Assembly (NCBI GenBank): GCA_946894095.1
Contig: OX335651.1
Location: 9,446,501-9,510,500 of the forward strand
Source of the DNA: Incurvaria masculella
Taxonomy: Eukaryota; Arthropoda; Insecta; Lepidoptera; Incurvariidae
Length of the DNA: 64,000 bases
Direction: 5' to 3'
The number at the start of each line of letters is the position of its first letter. Position 1 is the stretch's first letter. Below are positions 1 to 9,940 of the stretch, piece by piece. Under the pieces are notes generated by a model that was not told where the DNA came from, searched no databases, and worked only from the letters and a program-made list of their open reading frames with translations. The position numbers and the translations under genes are program-made.

Positions 1-74
1 AGGTCAAAACCGAAAACTAAAGAAAGATCCAAATGAATTCAAATTTAGTGACTCCAAAAGTAAAATCTACATGG

Positions 75-697
75 CTTAAGAACGGCCCGTAAGCTATGCT
101 CCCCATACAAACGTAGTTTACTAATCATTTGGAAACCGCTATTCCAATTAAATTGATATTTAATATCTAATATCAGGTAACAAATATCTGTGTCTGCATG
201 CTTTTGTTTTTTTGAAAAATCCAAACCGAATGAAATTAATGCAAAAAGAAAATCTTAATTAGAATTTTGTTTTCTCTGTGGTTTGACCCAGAATACATTT
301 ACCGAAAAAACAAAACCGTAAAAACACTTATTTGTATGGGAGCCCCCTTTCATTTTAATTATTTTTTAATCTTACCTATTTGTTGTTATAGCGGCAAAAT
401 AAATACACACTCTGTGAAATTTTCAGCTGTCTACCTGTTACGGTTACTGAGATACAGCCCTGTGACAGACGGACAGACGGACGGACGGACGGACGGACAG
501 CGGAGGCTTAGTAATAGGGTTCCGTTTTCACCCTTTGGGTACGGAACCCTAAAAACAAAGGCATGCAGACACAGATATTTGTAGCCTAATATTAGATACC
601 AAATATCAAGTAAGTTGGAACAGTGGTTTTCAAATCATTAGTAAACTACGTTTGTATGGGAGGCGAAATTTTCAGGTGCTTACGGGCCGACCTTAAG
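75..697. mobile_element. MITE family A, copy 1 (interrupted)
   Basis: The left arm begins 'cttaagaacggcccgtaag' and includes 'catacaaacgtagttta'. The right arm (about 625-697) is its reverse complement and ends 'cttacgggccgaccttaag'. The same arms recur at 47955-48286 and 62605-63003, so this is a dispersed inverted-repeat element. This copy is longer because another repeat (267-560) is inserted in its middle. No coding sequence of its own is visible. Confidence 0.7.
267..560 (+). repeat. Lepidopteran (GACG)n / 'agggttccgt' dispersed repeat
   Basis: A run of GACG units at about 468-500 is followed by 'agggttccgttttcaccc' and 'gggtacggaaccctaaaaa'. Upstream lies 'ttttcagctgtctacctgtta'. The same block occurs on the other strand at 60975-61320. 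The 105-codon open frame across it is low-complexity repeat and is not called as a gene. Confidence 0.75.
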
Positions 698-789
698 AGC
701 AGAGTTCCACTAGATCTCCAATAGAGATATAGAATGAGCATAAATCTGTGGATATGTGATCATCGACCGTCGAAAAAGAAAGATTTCAA

Positions 790-1066
790 GGCGAAGAAAC
801 AAAAAAAAAATGCATAAATGATGCGTTGTTTCCTGTACCCGAAGACTCAGTTGTTACCTAAATTGGCGTTTACGGCAAACCGATCGACTGGCGTTTTCAA
901 ATGTATGGCGAAATTGAAGAGCGCGCGCAGTGGGCGTTAATCGAACTTACATTTGCGAGTCCGAGCTTGATTTAGCAGCTTACTCAACGTCGCCGTAAAT
1001 ACGTCGACGTTGCCGTTTACGTCGACTCTGCGTTTTCTTGCTTGCAGAAGTAAAACCACAGAATAA
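790..1066. repeat. Dispersed repeat family D, fragment
   Basis: The text 'ggcgtttacgg ... ccgatcgactggcgttttc' recurs at 28450-28500. The end 'gcagaagtaaaaccacagaa' matches the reverse complement of 28533-28556. A third piece is at 9655-9757. The termini are not clear and it has no coding capacity. Confidence 0.5.
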
Positions 1067-1074
1067 TAAGTAAA

Positions 1075-1223
1075 AACTTTATTATTATTATTATTATGTT
1101 ATTTATATCACTAGCAGCTTGAAGCTGATGCGTGAATTTCATTTTTCCCGGAGTGCACTTGTGTATTTTTAATTTCTAAATTGGTATTATTAATATTACT
1201 TCAATTCATTCAAATTATGTATT
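1075..1223 (-). mobile_element. Severed 3' tail of a CR1-like LINE
   Basis: Read on the minus strand this contains 'cacaagtgcac', 'acgcatcagctt' and an (ATA)n tail. The same landmarks, in the same order, follow the end of a related LINE reading frame at 42655-42850. It is therefore the 3' end of the LINE at 8064-9645, separated from its body by the BEL element inserted at 1224. Confidence 0.6.
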
Positions 1224-1653
1224 TGTTCGATAAAGAGAGTATTAATTTCTCTCTCAGTGGACTGTATGGTGTTTAATGGTTCAGTGCTGAAAACTTACCA
1301 GGGGTGCTTCCTCGTCGGCTTGGAGCCAAGGCACGTTGTCACGACTTACCCTCAAAGGATCCCTCTCAGGATCGGTCTCGACGGTGTACCTGGCTTCCAC
1401 TGCAGAGCACAGCGAGGAACTTGGTAGTTTCCAGCACTTGATAATTTCGAAAAATTATTGCACGAACGAATGCACTTTTAGAACGAAAAGTGACTTAATT
1501 TATCTTGCCACGATGTAATCACAAGGTGGGTTGGAGCAAAAGTGAAGTTTTTTAAATTAAATTTGGTACAAATTACCCACAGAATGTTGCCATGTTTTCG
1601 GGTTTTCCCTGTGTAAAGTGGCACTTTGAAAAACCCTTTAGCAAGATTGAACA
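1224..1653 (-). repeat. BEL 3' LTR
   Basis: This 430-bp terminal repeat matches 7634-8063 almost perfectly; the one difference noticed is t/c at 1268 versus 7678. It is the 3' LTR in the element's own orientation. The 60-codon frame repeated in both LTRs is not evidence of a gene. Confidence 0.93.
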
Positions 1654-1823
1654 TTCCGCCAACCAAAATACACTGTATTTTAAGTACAATATATAGTAAA
1701 ACGAGAAAAATATGCATACAAATACATGGATAGGTTAAGTTTCAAAATAAAAAATATTAAATTCGACAACATAATATGCACACAATAAAAGATAAAAAAA
1801 TTTAAAAGTATAATAACAAGGTC

Positions 1824-2404
1824 TCACTCATTCGACATGGGGAGTGGACATAATTTGACCACAGCTCTCTTAATTACTCCTGCAGAAGTGCGGACAGAGA
1901 CTACGCGACAAATTCCATCCGACCCTGTGTGTAACCGATCTATACGACCTATTTTCCATTTCAACGGGCTAGATTGTTCATCCAAAATTAGGACCATTTG
2001 ACCGATCACAATGTTCGGATGAACCTTGTTCCACTTTGCCTTCTGTTGAAGGGAGTGAATATATTCTTTATTCCACCTATCCCAGAAGTCTCGATGCAAT
2101 TTTTGAATTAATTTCCAACGATTTAATGCACTTATTTTTATATTGCTGAGATCTTCTTCTGGAACTGATGACACGGGTTCCAAAGTGATAAAATGTCCGG
2201 GAGTCAAAACTGATAGATCATTAGCGTCTGAACTAACTGGTGTCAGGGGGCGAGAATTTAGTAATGCTTCAATTTGTGTCAGAAAGGTTTACAGTTCTTC
2301 ATATGTTAATCGTTGTGGACCAATAACTCGAGCCAAATGAGTTTTTACAGCCTTTATCCCAGCTTCGGCCAATCCTGAAAAGTGGGGCTGCCTGGAGGAT
2401 TGAA
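1824..2404 (-). pseudogene. BEL integrase C-terminal part, broken
   Basis: From 2207 to 1824 a frame encodes the end of a BEL integrase, with an NKEYIHSLQQ block typical of the C-terminal domain and a final 'GVIKRAVVKLCPL'. Upstream, 2207-2404 still translates to integrase core text, but only in pieces. There is a TAA just after 2405, a one-base loss in a C run at about 2385, and another TAA near 2297. The segment carrying the last catalytic acidic residue lies in this damaged stretch. Confidence 0.8.
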
Positions 2405-4640
2405 TTAAAATTTAATCTCTTCCGCCTCAACAGCTTTTGACACAATCGATTGTAAATAATTACTCGCCCCTACGAAATTCGTCCCTCGGTCAAATATCAA
2501 ACGATTACACCGACCACGACGAGCGACAAATCGTCTCAGCGCTGCCAAGAAAGCTTCAGTGGTTAACTCGGTAGCTAGCTCGATATGAATAGCCTTAGTG
2601 CTGGTGCAAACAAAAATACACACATAAGCTTTATAAGACTTGGCACCTCGGTAGCGTCCGAGGGTTACCATAAAAGGACCACCATAATCCATAGCAGCGC
2701 ACGAAAAGGGTTTGAGTTCACTAATCCTATAAGAAGGTAGATTACCCATCATAGGTGCTGGTACTGCTGTAGGTCGACAACGAAAGCATTTATGACACAT
2801 TGAGATTACAGACCGAATTGCTCGTTTAGGAGATAAAATCCAAAATCTTTGTGAAAGTAAATAATGTAGCGTCTGTAATCCAGGGTGCATATATTTTTTA
2901 TGGTACTCATCAATTATTAAAAAGGTAAGACGATGTTGTCTTGGTAGCAACAATGGATGCTTTTTATCGTAATGAATGTTAGCATTTTCTAGGCGACCGC
3001 CGACCCTCAAGTGGCCCAGTTCGTCAAGGAAAGGTGTTAATTTCCTCAATTGCTTAGGTAATGAATTTAATTTCTTTTTCGATAAATATTGCAGTTCAGT
3101 AACAAAGCACACTTCCTGAACATGCTTGATTAGGAACATGAGTGACTTATCAGTCTCCGACAACGACAAGGTTCCAAAATTTTTATTGGTAGGGTTTTTC
3201 AAATTATTAATGAATCTGAAGCAATATGAAAGGACACGTTTAATTGTGCGCAAGGATGAGAACTTATGCAACAGTTCAGTTATAAAATCAAAATTATTAT
3301 ACGATAGTAGGCTGTAGATTTTTTGTTCACATTCGAGAGCGTCTGAATCTAATGTCAGTGAAAATTGGGGCCACGCTTGGTCATTCTCCCTCAACCAAGA
3401 AGGTCCCGTCCACCATAGCGGATGATCTATTAAATCCTTAGGGTGGATACCACGGGAACCACAGTCAGCGGGATTATCCGCTGATCTGACATGTCTCCAA
3501 CAACTTGGAGGGATATTGTCTTGAATTTCGCTTACTCGGTTACTAACAAAGGTCTTCCATTTTGACGAGCAAGATTTTATCCAAGTTAGTGCAACGCTGG
3601 AGTCTGACCAAGCGAATATTTCAGCTTTCAGGTGAAATGGTTTCAATGCTTCCAACACAGCACAGGTTAAGTTGGATAGCAACAATGCTGCCATTAGCTC
3701 CAGGCGAGGCAAAGTAAGTCTTTTTAGTGGTGCCACCTTTGATTTTCCAGTGACCAAATGAATAGTAGTTTGCAAATCTGCATTCTGACAGCGAAAATAA
3801 ATGACAGCACAGAAACCCTTTTCTGAGGCGTCACAGAATCCATGCAGCTGTATGTTTTGAGGACCAGAAATTATTCGACGTGAAATGTTAAGAGCCGATA
3901 AACACGAAAGTTGAGATTTGAACAGAAGCCACTCACGAGTAATCTGATCGGATGGAATGTCGTCCCAGGATACCCCAGAAATCCATAAAAGCAGCATGAG
4001 ATATTTTGCGAAAAACGTTATAGGTGTCAAAAAACCTAAAGGATCGAAAATACGGGCGATCTCCGACAAAATTATTCGTTTTGTACATTTGGAGTTTTGT
4101 GTGGACACATTAAATGTAAAAACATCAGTATTAGGTAACCATTTTAGCCCTAATACCTTAAGCGACAAATCATTATTATCATCGAAATCCCGAAAGCTCT
4201 CTGTATATAATTCAGAGGGATCCAAATTTTTCAGGAACTCTTTACTGTTCGACGTCCACTTTCTCAAATGAAAACCAGCTGAAGCAAACATATCCGTTAG
4301 TTCCGTACACAGCATTCGGCTGTGAGAGATATCATCTGAACCTGAAACTACATCGTCCATGTATATGTCGCGTTCAATAATTGCTGAAGCATGTGGATAA
4401 GTATCCTTGGAATCCTTTGCCAGTTGAGAAATTGTACGAAGAGCTTGAAAGGGTGCTGATTTGACCCCGTAGGTCACTGTCAACAATCGAAAATCTTGGA
4501 CAGGCTCATGGGGAGACTCACGCCATAATATGCGTTGATAATCTGCATCCTTCGGAGGTACCAGAATTTGACGGTACATCTGTTTTACGTCTGCAGTAAA
4601 GACGACAACATGCCATCGGAAGCGTAGGGTTCGTGAATGT
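2405..4640 (-). pseudogene. BEL pol: RT, RNase H, integrase core (5' interrupted)
   Basis: The open frame runs from the RT motif FTADVKQMYRQ through the RT active-site box YMDD and an RNase H segment (FCDASEKGFCAV). It continues into the integrase HHCC zinc region (MCHKC) and two integrase core acidic positions (AMDYGG and FDRGTNF). It is the continuation of the gag-protease frame at 4798-7131, from which the insert separates it. It ends in a stop at 2405 before the integrase core is complete. Confidence 0.9.
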
Positions 4641-4805
4641 GGTTGTGGTGTGGGGTGTGTAGAAGGTGATGAGTGAGTGATGAGTGAGGATGTAAAGGTT
4701 TTGTCTCCTCCACGGCGACTTGCTAGATATCTAGGAAATGCAGGTGACGTGTAGAGCATTCCTCAATCTCGATGCCTCGGGTCGCTCAGTCGGAAGCTCA
4801 GGGTG
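4627..4805 (-). other. Foreign insert splitting BEL pol
   Basis: BEL RT should run directly from the 'NSTLLEG...ANIV' segment (about 4810) to 'LRFRWHVVVFTADV' (about 4630). About 180 bases without RT similarity lie between them, carrying a stop at 4798-4800 and a GATGAGTGAGT-type tandem motif at 4668-4690. No clear terminal repeats or target duplication were found, so its origin is unknown. Confidence 0.65.
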
Positions 4806-7131
4806 CAGGGAGCTCGACAATATTAGCCTGCAATTTTTCTCCTTCCAAAAGGGTACTATTTAATGAGACACCCTGAACATCCTTGGCGCTGGCATCAAAC
4901 ACAACACGTAAAGGTGTTGTGACCGAATCTCTTAAGATTCCATGGTGCGGAATATAATAGAAATTCCCACAATCGACAGGTGGAGGCTCAGCTCTTTCTA
5001 GATGCTGACTACTCTTATAATCTTTCATGAAAGCAACATAATTGTTTCGAAAATGTTCATTACTTGACAATCTCCTTTCTAATCCTATCAACCTTTTTAA
5101 TGCCAACGCCCTGGAACCTGTAAAGATGGGTAGGTTATTTTGGTCATTAAAGGGTAAGGGAACGACGTATCGTCCATCCCGTGTGCGATCATGCTTTTCG
5201 ACAAAATAATTTTCACAATCCTTTTCCTTGGGCGACAAAATTTTATCTTTACGAGAGACGACATTTTCAAGTTCCCAAAAACTTTTTAAGGATTCGTCAA
5301 GTGAAGTAGACAGTGTTGTATGAAATGCTTGACGAGATAAGTCAGCACAAGGATTGGAACCACCCATCAACACCCAACCGAAAATGGTGTTGATGGCGGT
5401 TGGTTGGTTGGTTTCTCCTTTGACCAAACCTGGACGAAACGACAAAGCAAAAATATCAGATCCTAAAATCATATCAATCGGTCTAGACACATTAAATTCT
5501 GGGTCCGCGAGGGTTAAACCGATGATATGTTCCCACTTTGTAGCATTGAAGGGACTCGATGGAATATTATGATTAAGGTTCGGCAACACTAATGCAGATA
5601 AGGAAAGGTCTTCTGATGGTTCAGTATGAGTTCTAATTTGACAGTTTAAGGATCCGATGGGCTGAACGACAGATTGACCAATTCCATTTATAGAAATGGT
5701 ACTTTTTGTGCTATAATTGAGATTTAGTTTTTTGCGACAATCTTCCGACATAAAGTTTGATTCACTTCCGCTATCCAAAAGCACTCGTATAGGAACATAT
5801 TGACCTCTACAATTTTTAATTAGAATTCTTGCCGTCGACAGTAAAACTTTAGTGTTTGCAGCATGCACGCTACTTGACAAAGCAACGGACGGAGGAGCAT
5901 TCGATTTCTCAGAAATTGGTTCATTTAATTTTTCTGAACCTTCGACCTTCTTCTTTTCAAAATGAAGAAGTGAATTATGAGAATAGCCACAGTGGCTGCA
6001 ACGTTTCAATGAATGGCAATTCTTTACACTGTGCGAAGGAGCGAGGCATAAAATGCAAAGTTTATGTTCCTTTGCCAAAGTAAAGCGAGAATCAGGGTCT
6101 TTTTTGAGGAATTTAGTACAATTCCAAATGCCATGAGTTTCTGAGCACAATACACATTTAGGAGTGGTAACGATAAATGACGATGATTTTGGTTTCGATG
6201 TTAGAGTAACGGACGGTTTCTGGTATTGAACCTTTGAATGAGTCGTCAGTTCTGGAACCGCCGCCGACAATGCACGATAACGCTTCCTAATGAACTCAAG
6301 AAGAGTTTCGAATTTTGGAACTTCATCCGACTGATGTTCCAGTTCGAATTGAATGCGAGAAGCGCGATCAATCTTAGTCCACAATAAATGTACCAGCATA
6401 AAATTCCTATCCGGTAAATTGTATTTTTCGAGAATCAACAGGTTTTCTGTGATAACACTATCCACCTTTTGCAATTCACAGGCACTCCCTGATTTAATGG
6501 GTTCACAATTTAACATTTTCTCATAAAATGTGTTCGCAAGCCGCCTTGTTTTATGATTACGCTTGCGAAGTGTATTGTACGCATCCTTATAGCTGGCATT
6601 TGATATTGGAAATGTTTTAATGAGATCCAGAGGTTCCTTTTCCACACATGATAACAAGTAGTGCAGTTTTTCGACATCAGACATAGATTGTCTGTTATGA
6701 ATCAGAGAATCAAATATCTCTATAAAAGGCAACCAGTTTTCCAATCTGCCATCAAAATGTTTAAGATTAATGCGAGGTAACTTTGCCACACTACTAAAAG
6801 AATTCTCTTGCGACTTCTGGGTAAGGGAAATATTGAACTGGCCTAACCTCTTACGAATTGATGTCACCTGGTTTTCGAAGTCCCGAGTGGCTTGAAATTC
6901 ATGTTCCCGATCGGAGACACTAGTATTTGCAAGGACACGAAGCTGGGCTTCATGGAAACTAGCTATTAGTCCCGCTAGGTCAGCCTCACAACACAGTTTT
7001 AATGACAAATCGTCTGCCGTTTCCGCTAAATGTTCGAGGCGCATGACAGCATAATCGCGCATAATTCGGAAACTGCAACTTTCTTCCTGGGTAGGAGACG
7101 CTGGATTGCACTTTTTGTCTGGATTTGCCAT
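4798..7131 (-). CDS. BEL gag plus aspartic protease and RT start
   Basis: The 777-codon frame starts at an ATG preceded by 'gtttaaaca'. Residues about 100-300 resemble BEL gag. Cys/His zinc knuckles occupy about 326-390. The aspartic protease active site LLDSGSESNF is at about 451-460. The last 50 residues enter the RT fingers (RVVFDASAKD). In an intact element this frame is continuous with RT-RNase H-integrase; here it is cut short by the insert at 4627-4805. It could still supply gag and protease. Confidence 0.9.
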   Translation of the reverse strand: MANPDKKCNPASPTQEESCSFRIMRDYAVMRLEHLAETADDLSLKLCCEADLAGLIASFHEAQLRVLANTSVSDREHEFQATRDFENQVTSIRKRLGQFNISLTQKSQENSFSSVAKLPRINLKHFDGRLENWLPFIEIFDSLIHNRQSMSDVEKLHYLLSCVEKEPLDLIKTFPISNASYKDAYNTLRKRNHKTRRLANTFYEKMLNCEPIKSGSACELQKVDSVITENLLILEKYNLPDRNFMLVHLLWTKIDRASRIQFELEHQSDEVPKFETLLEFIRKRYRALSAAVPELTTHSKVQYQKPSVTLTSKPKSSSFIVTTPKCVLCSETHGIWNCTKFLKKDPDSRFTLAKEHKLCILCLAPSHSVKNCHSLKRCSHCGYSHNSLLHFEKKKVEGSEKLNEPISEKSNAPPSVALSSSVHAANTKVLLSTARILIKNCRGQYVPIRVLLDSGSESNFMSEDCRKKLNLNYSTKSTISINGIGQSVVQPIGSLNCQIRTHTEPSEDLSLSALVLPNLNHNIPSSPFNATKWEHIIGLTLADPEFNVSRPIDMILGSDIFALSFRPGLVKGETNQPTAINTIFGWVLMGGSNPCADLSRQAFHTTLSTSLDESLKSFWELENVVSRKDKILSPKEKDCENYFVEKHDRTRDGRYVVPLPFNDQNNLPIFTGSRALALKRLIGLERRLSSNEHFRNNYVAFMKDYKSSQHLERAEPPPVDCGNFYYIPHHGILRDSVTTPLRVVFDASAKDVQGVSLNSTLLEGEKLQANIVELPAP

Positions 7132-7633
7132 TGTTTAAACAGAAATATACTGCGGAAATCAACACACGAAAACAGTTTGTTTACTTTTGTTCACTGACAG
7201 TAGTGACAGTTCTATTGACAGATGTGAAGTTGATAACAGTTCACAACGAATGGTGCCAGTAAGTAAAATAAATGTTTCCCCAACTTATTGATCAATTATT
7301 TCGAAACTACCTCCAATTCGAATTCGAGTAGACAAAGTTATTAAAATAAATATAACAGAAATTTATTCTGAACGGGCTTTAAATTTTAGATTTTTAATAT
7401 GAAAACTACAAAATACATAAAATAATAAACGAGAAAGGAAGAATTATGTAGGTACTTGTTAACCAAAGTTTATTCCACTGAAAAACGAAAGAAAGGAAAA
7501 ACTTAAACGACAACGAAAATAGCTACAAATACCTATATAATCTTTGAATATGAAACGACAAAATAAAAGATTTCTTAAAGTGCAACTCATCCACAGGTTT
7601 CTGTACTATAAATCCGGCCGAAGGGCCAAAAAA

Positions 7634-8063
7634 TGTTCGATAAAGAGAGTATTAATTTCTCTCTCAGTGGACTGTATGGCGTTTAATGGTTCAGTGCTGA
7701 AAACTTACCAGGGGTGCTTCCTCGTCGGCTTGGAGCCAAGGCACGTTGTCACGACTTACCCTCAAAGGATCCCTCTCAGGATCGGTCTCGACGGTGTACC
7801 TGGCTTCCACTGCAGAGCACAGCGAGGAACTTGGTAGTTTCCAGCACTTGATAATTTCGAAAAATTATTGCACGAACGAATGCACTTTTAGAACGAAAAG
7901 TGACTTAATTTATCTTGCCACGATGTAATCACAAGGTGGGTTGGAGCAAAAGTGAAGTTTTTTAAATTAAATTTGGTACAAATTACCCACAGAATGTTGC
8001 CATGTTTTCGGGTTTTCCCTGTGTAAAGTGGCACTTTGAAAAACCCTTTAGCAAGATTGAACA
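7634..8063 (-). repeat. BEL 5' LTR
   Basis: Promoter-bearing LTR in the element's orientation; 430 bp, near-identical to 1224-1653. It is followed on the outer side by GTATT, the 5-bp target duplication. Confidence 0.93.
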
Positions 8064-9645
8064 GTATTTATATTGATTTTATTTATTGATTATTGATTGT
8101 TTATTATTATTATTGATTATTTGTTTTTTTTTATTGCCTTTAAATGTTTGTCTAGTCGGTTTTTAAATCCATTTACAGTTTCAGCACTAATGACCTCCTC
8201 CGGCAGCTTGTTCCAAGAGTCTACAACTCTGTTGACCAAGAAGTGTTTCCTGGGGTTAGAATTTGATGCAGATTGGTTCAGTTTTAAGCTGTGCCCTCTA
8301 AGGTGTTTGTTTGTATTTTTTGTGAACATTTCTTTGAGATTTGGTAAATTATAGTAATCATTGAGGATTTTGTATGTTTCTATGAGGTCTCCTCGCTGGC
8401 GGCGTTCCTCTAGGGTGCTGAGTCCGAGAATTTTAAGTCGATGCTCGTAACTTTGATTCTTAAGTGTTGCAATCATTTTTGTGGCCCGTCTTTGAACACC
8501 CTCCACAAGGTCTATATCCTTTCTAAAATAAGGGTTCCAAATCAGAAAAGCATATTCTAATAAGGGGCGAACATAGGCCTTATATAATTTTAGGAATAGT
8601 TCTGTATTTATGTACGAGAAGGCCTTTCTGATCATGTATAGAAGGGAATTGGCTTTCTTGACAACTTCTGTGATGTGTGTCTCCCATTTAAGATCTTCTG
8701 AAATTGTCACACCGAGGTCATGTTGCGTTGTCACTGTCTCTATAATTTTTCCATCAAGCCAGTAAGAGTGATGTGGGTTTTTGGGTCCTAGGTGTAGCAC
8801 AGTGCATTTACTGGCATTGAGCGACAATAGCCATTCCTTTGTCCATCCAGAAATCTTGTCGAGGGTGTCCTGGATTTTTTGCTGGGCGATAATAGGATTA
8901 GCAAAAAATTTGGTATCATCAGCGAAAAGAGAGAGGGTGAGGTGTGTTATCTCCCCTAAATCTGTTAGAAATACTCCGAAGACGACTGGGCCGACGACGG
9001 ATCCCTGTGGTACACCGCTTAGAACTTGGTAAGGTTCGGACATATCCTCTCCAACTCGCACGCGAAACCGTCTATTTGTTAGAAAATCTCGGAACCATGA
9101 CAGGAGGTTTCCTCGGAAGCCAAAGTGTTCCAATTTATGCAGGAGCCGTTTGGTGGGAACTCTATCAAAAGCTTTTTCGTAATCTAGGTAGAGTATGTCA
9201 ACAGGTTGCTTCTCGTTCCATTCCTGTGTCCATTTATCAACACACTCGAGCAAATTGGTCACAGTTGATCGCCTCGGAATAAATCCATGTTGTTCCTGCA
9301 GAATTATGTTTTCGCGTGCTAGAAATAGTCGTACTTGTTCGACAATGATTTTTTCCATGGCCTTGCAGACAATACTGGTTAAGCTGATAGGACGGTAGTT
9401 GGCGGCATCCAGTTTGTCACCCTTTTTATAAATCGGTGTTACAATGGCTTCTTTCCAGTCCATGGGGAGTTTGCCATGTTTGAATGACAGGGTCATTATA
9501 TGCGCCAACTGATTGCATATATCTACGGAGCATTCTTTTAGGAAGACTGCTGGAAGTCCATCAACTCCCATGGCAGTATTTTCTCTGAAAGACTGCAAGA
9601 CTTTATAGACAGCGGGGGGGCTGAACTCTACCGTCTCTAAAGAGT
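8064..9645 (-). mobile_element. CR1/L2-like LINE, 5'-truncated, RT intact
   Basis: An open frame from about 9645 to 8117 encodes most of a non-LTR reverse transcriptase: [45 protein letters not shown] and the active-site box FADDTKF. It ends in the CR1-group C-terminal block ([35 protein letters not shown]). The endonuclease half is missing, as usual for 5'-truncated LINEs. The A/T-rich 3' tail at 8064-8116 continues at 1075-1223 on the far side of the BEL element. It lies in an intron of the KMT2C/D-like gene, on the same strand. Confidence 0.9.
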
Positions 9646-9654
9646 TCTAGTAAA

Positions 9655-9757
9655 GAGTTCTAAAGAGAAAACTTGTATGGAGTTTGACGTTTTTACGGAA
9701 CTTCGAAGTTACGTAAACGCCAATTTAAGTGAGAACTCAGACTGACCACTCTGAAAC
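9655..9757. repeat. Dispersed repeat family D, fragment
   Basis: 'ggagtttgacgtttttacgg' and 'gagaactcagactgaccactctg' match the reverse complement of 28430-28520. It ends about 20 bases from the splice donor of KMT2 exon 13. Confidence 0.55.
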
Positions 9758-9779
9758 AGAATGCTGCGTATGCTTGTAC

Positions 9780-9940
9780 CTTGACGGACGCGCAGTAGGG
9801 GTGGTAGGTCTGGCCACACTGCGAGCATGCGATGAGGCAGCCCTCGGTGTCAGTGCCGACAGCGCCGCACTGCACGCACAGGTCCTGCGTCAGCACGAAC
9901 TTGTCCTTGCTCGAGCACAGCACCATCTTGTTCTCGATAC
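9780..9940 (-). CDS. KMT2C/D-like exon 13, start of next PHD cluster
   Basis: 161 bp, acceptor acgtgcag, donor AAG|gtacaa (phase 0). It encodes IENKMVLCSSKDKFVL, QDLCVQCGAVG and CSQCGQTYHPYCASVK, very close to the human KMT2C segment with VVLFSS.DKF and YHPYC. The next exon should begin with the VVLSKGW-type continuation; none was seen in 1-9700. Confidence 0.93.

Larger units (their letters stand above)
1224..8063 (-). mobile_element. BEL/Pao LTR retrotransposon
   Basis: A 6840-bp element on the minus strand has identical-length 430-bp LTRs starting TGTTC and ending GAACA. It is flanked by a 5-bp direct repeat GTATT (1219-1223 and 8064-8068), the size expected for BEL/Pao. Internally it encodes gag with zinc knuckles, an aspartic protease, RT, RNase H and integrase in BEL order. 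A possible primer binding site, TGGCCCTTCGG, lies just inside the 5' LTR at about 7618-7628. The LTRs differ at about one site, so insertion is recent. However pol is interrupted by an insert near 4627-4805 and integrase has stops and a frameshift near 2260-2400, so this copy cannot make all its own proteins. Confidence 0.93.

Noticed and set aside
1336..1518. 60-codon frame also present at 7746-7928
   Set aside because: It lies in the BEL LTR and is duplicated with it; no protein similarity.
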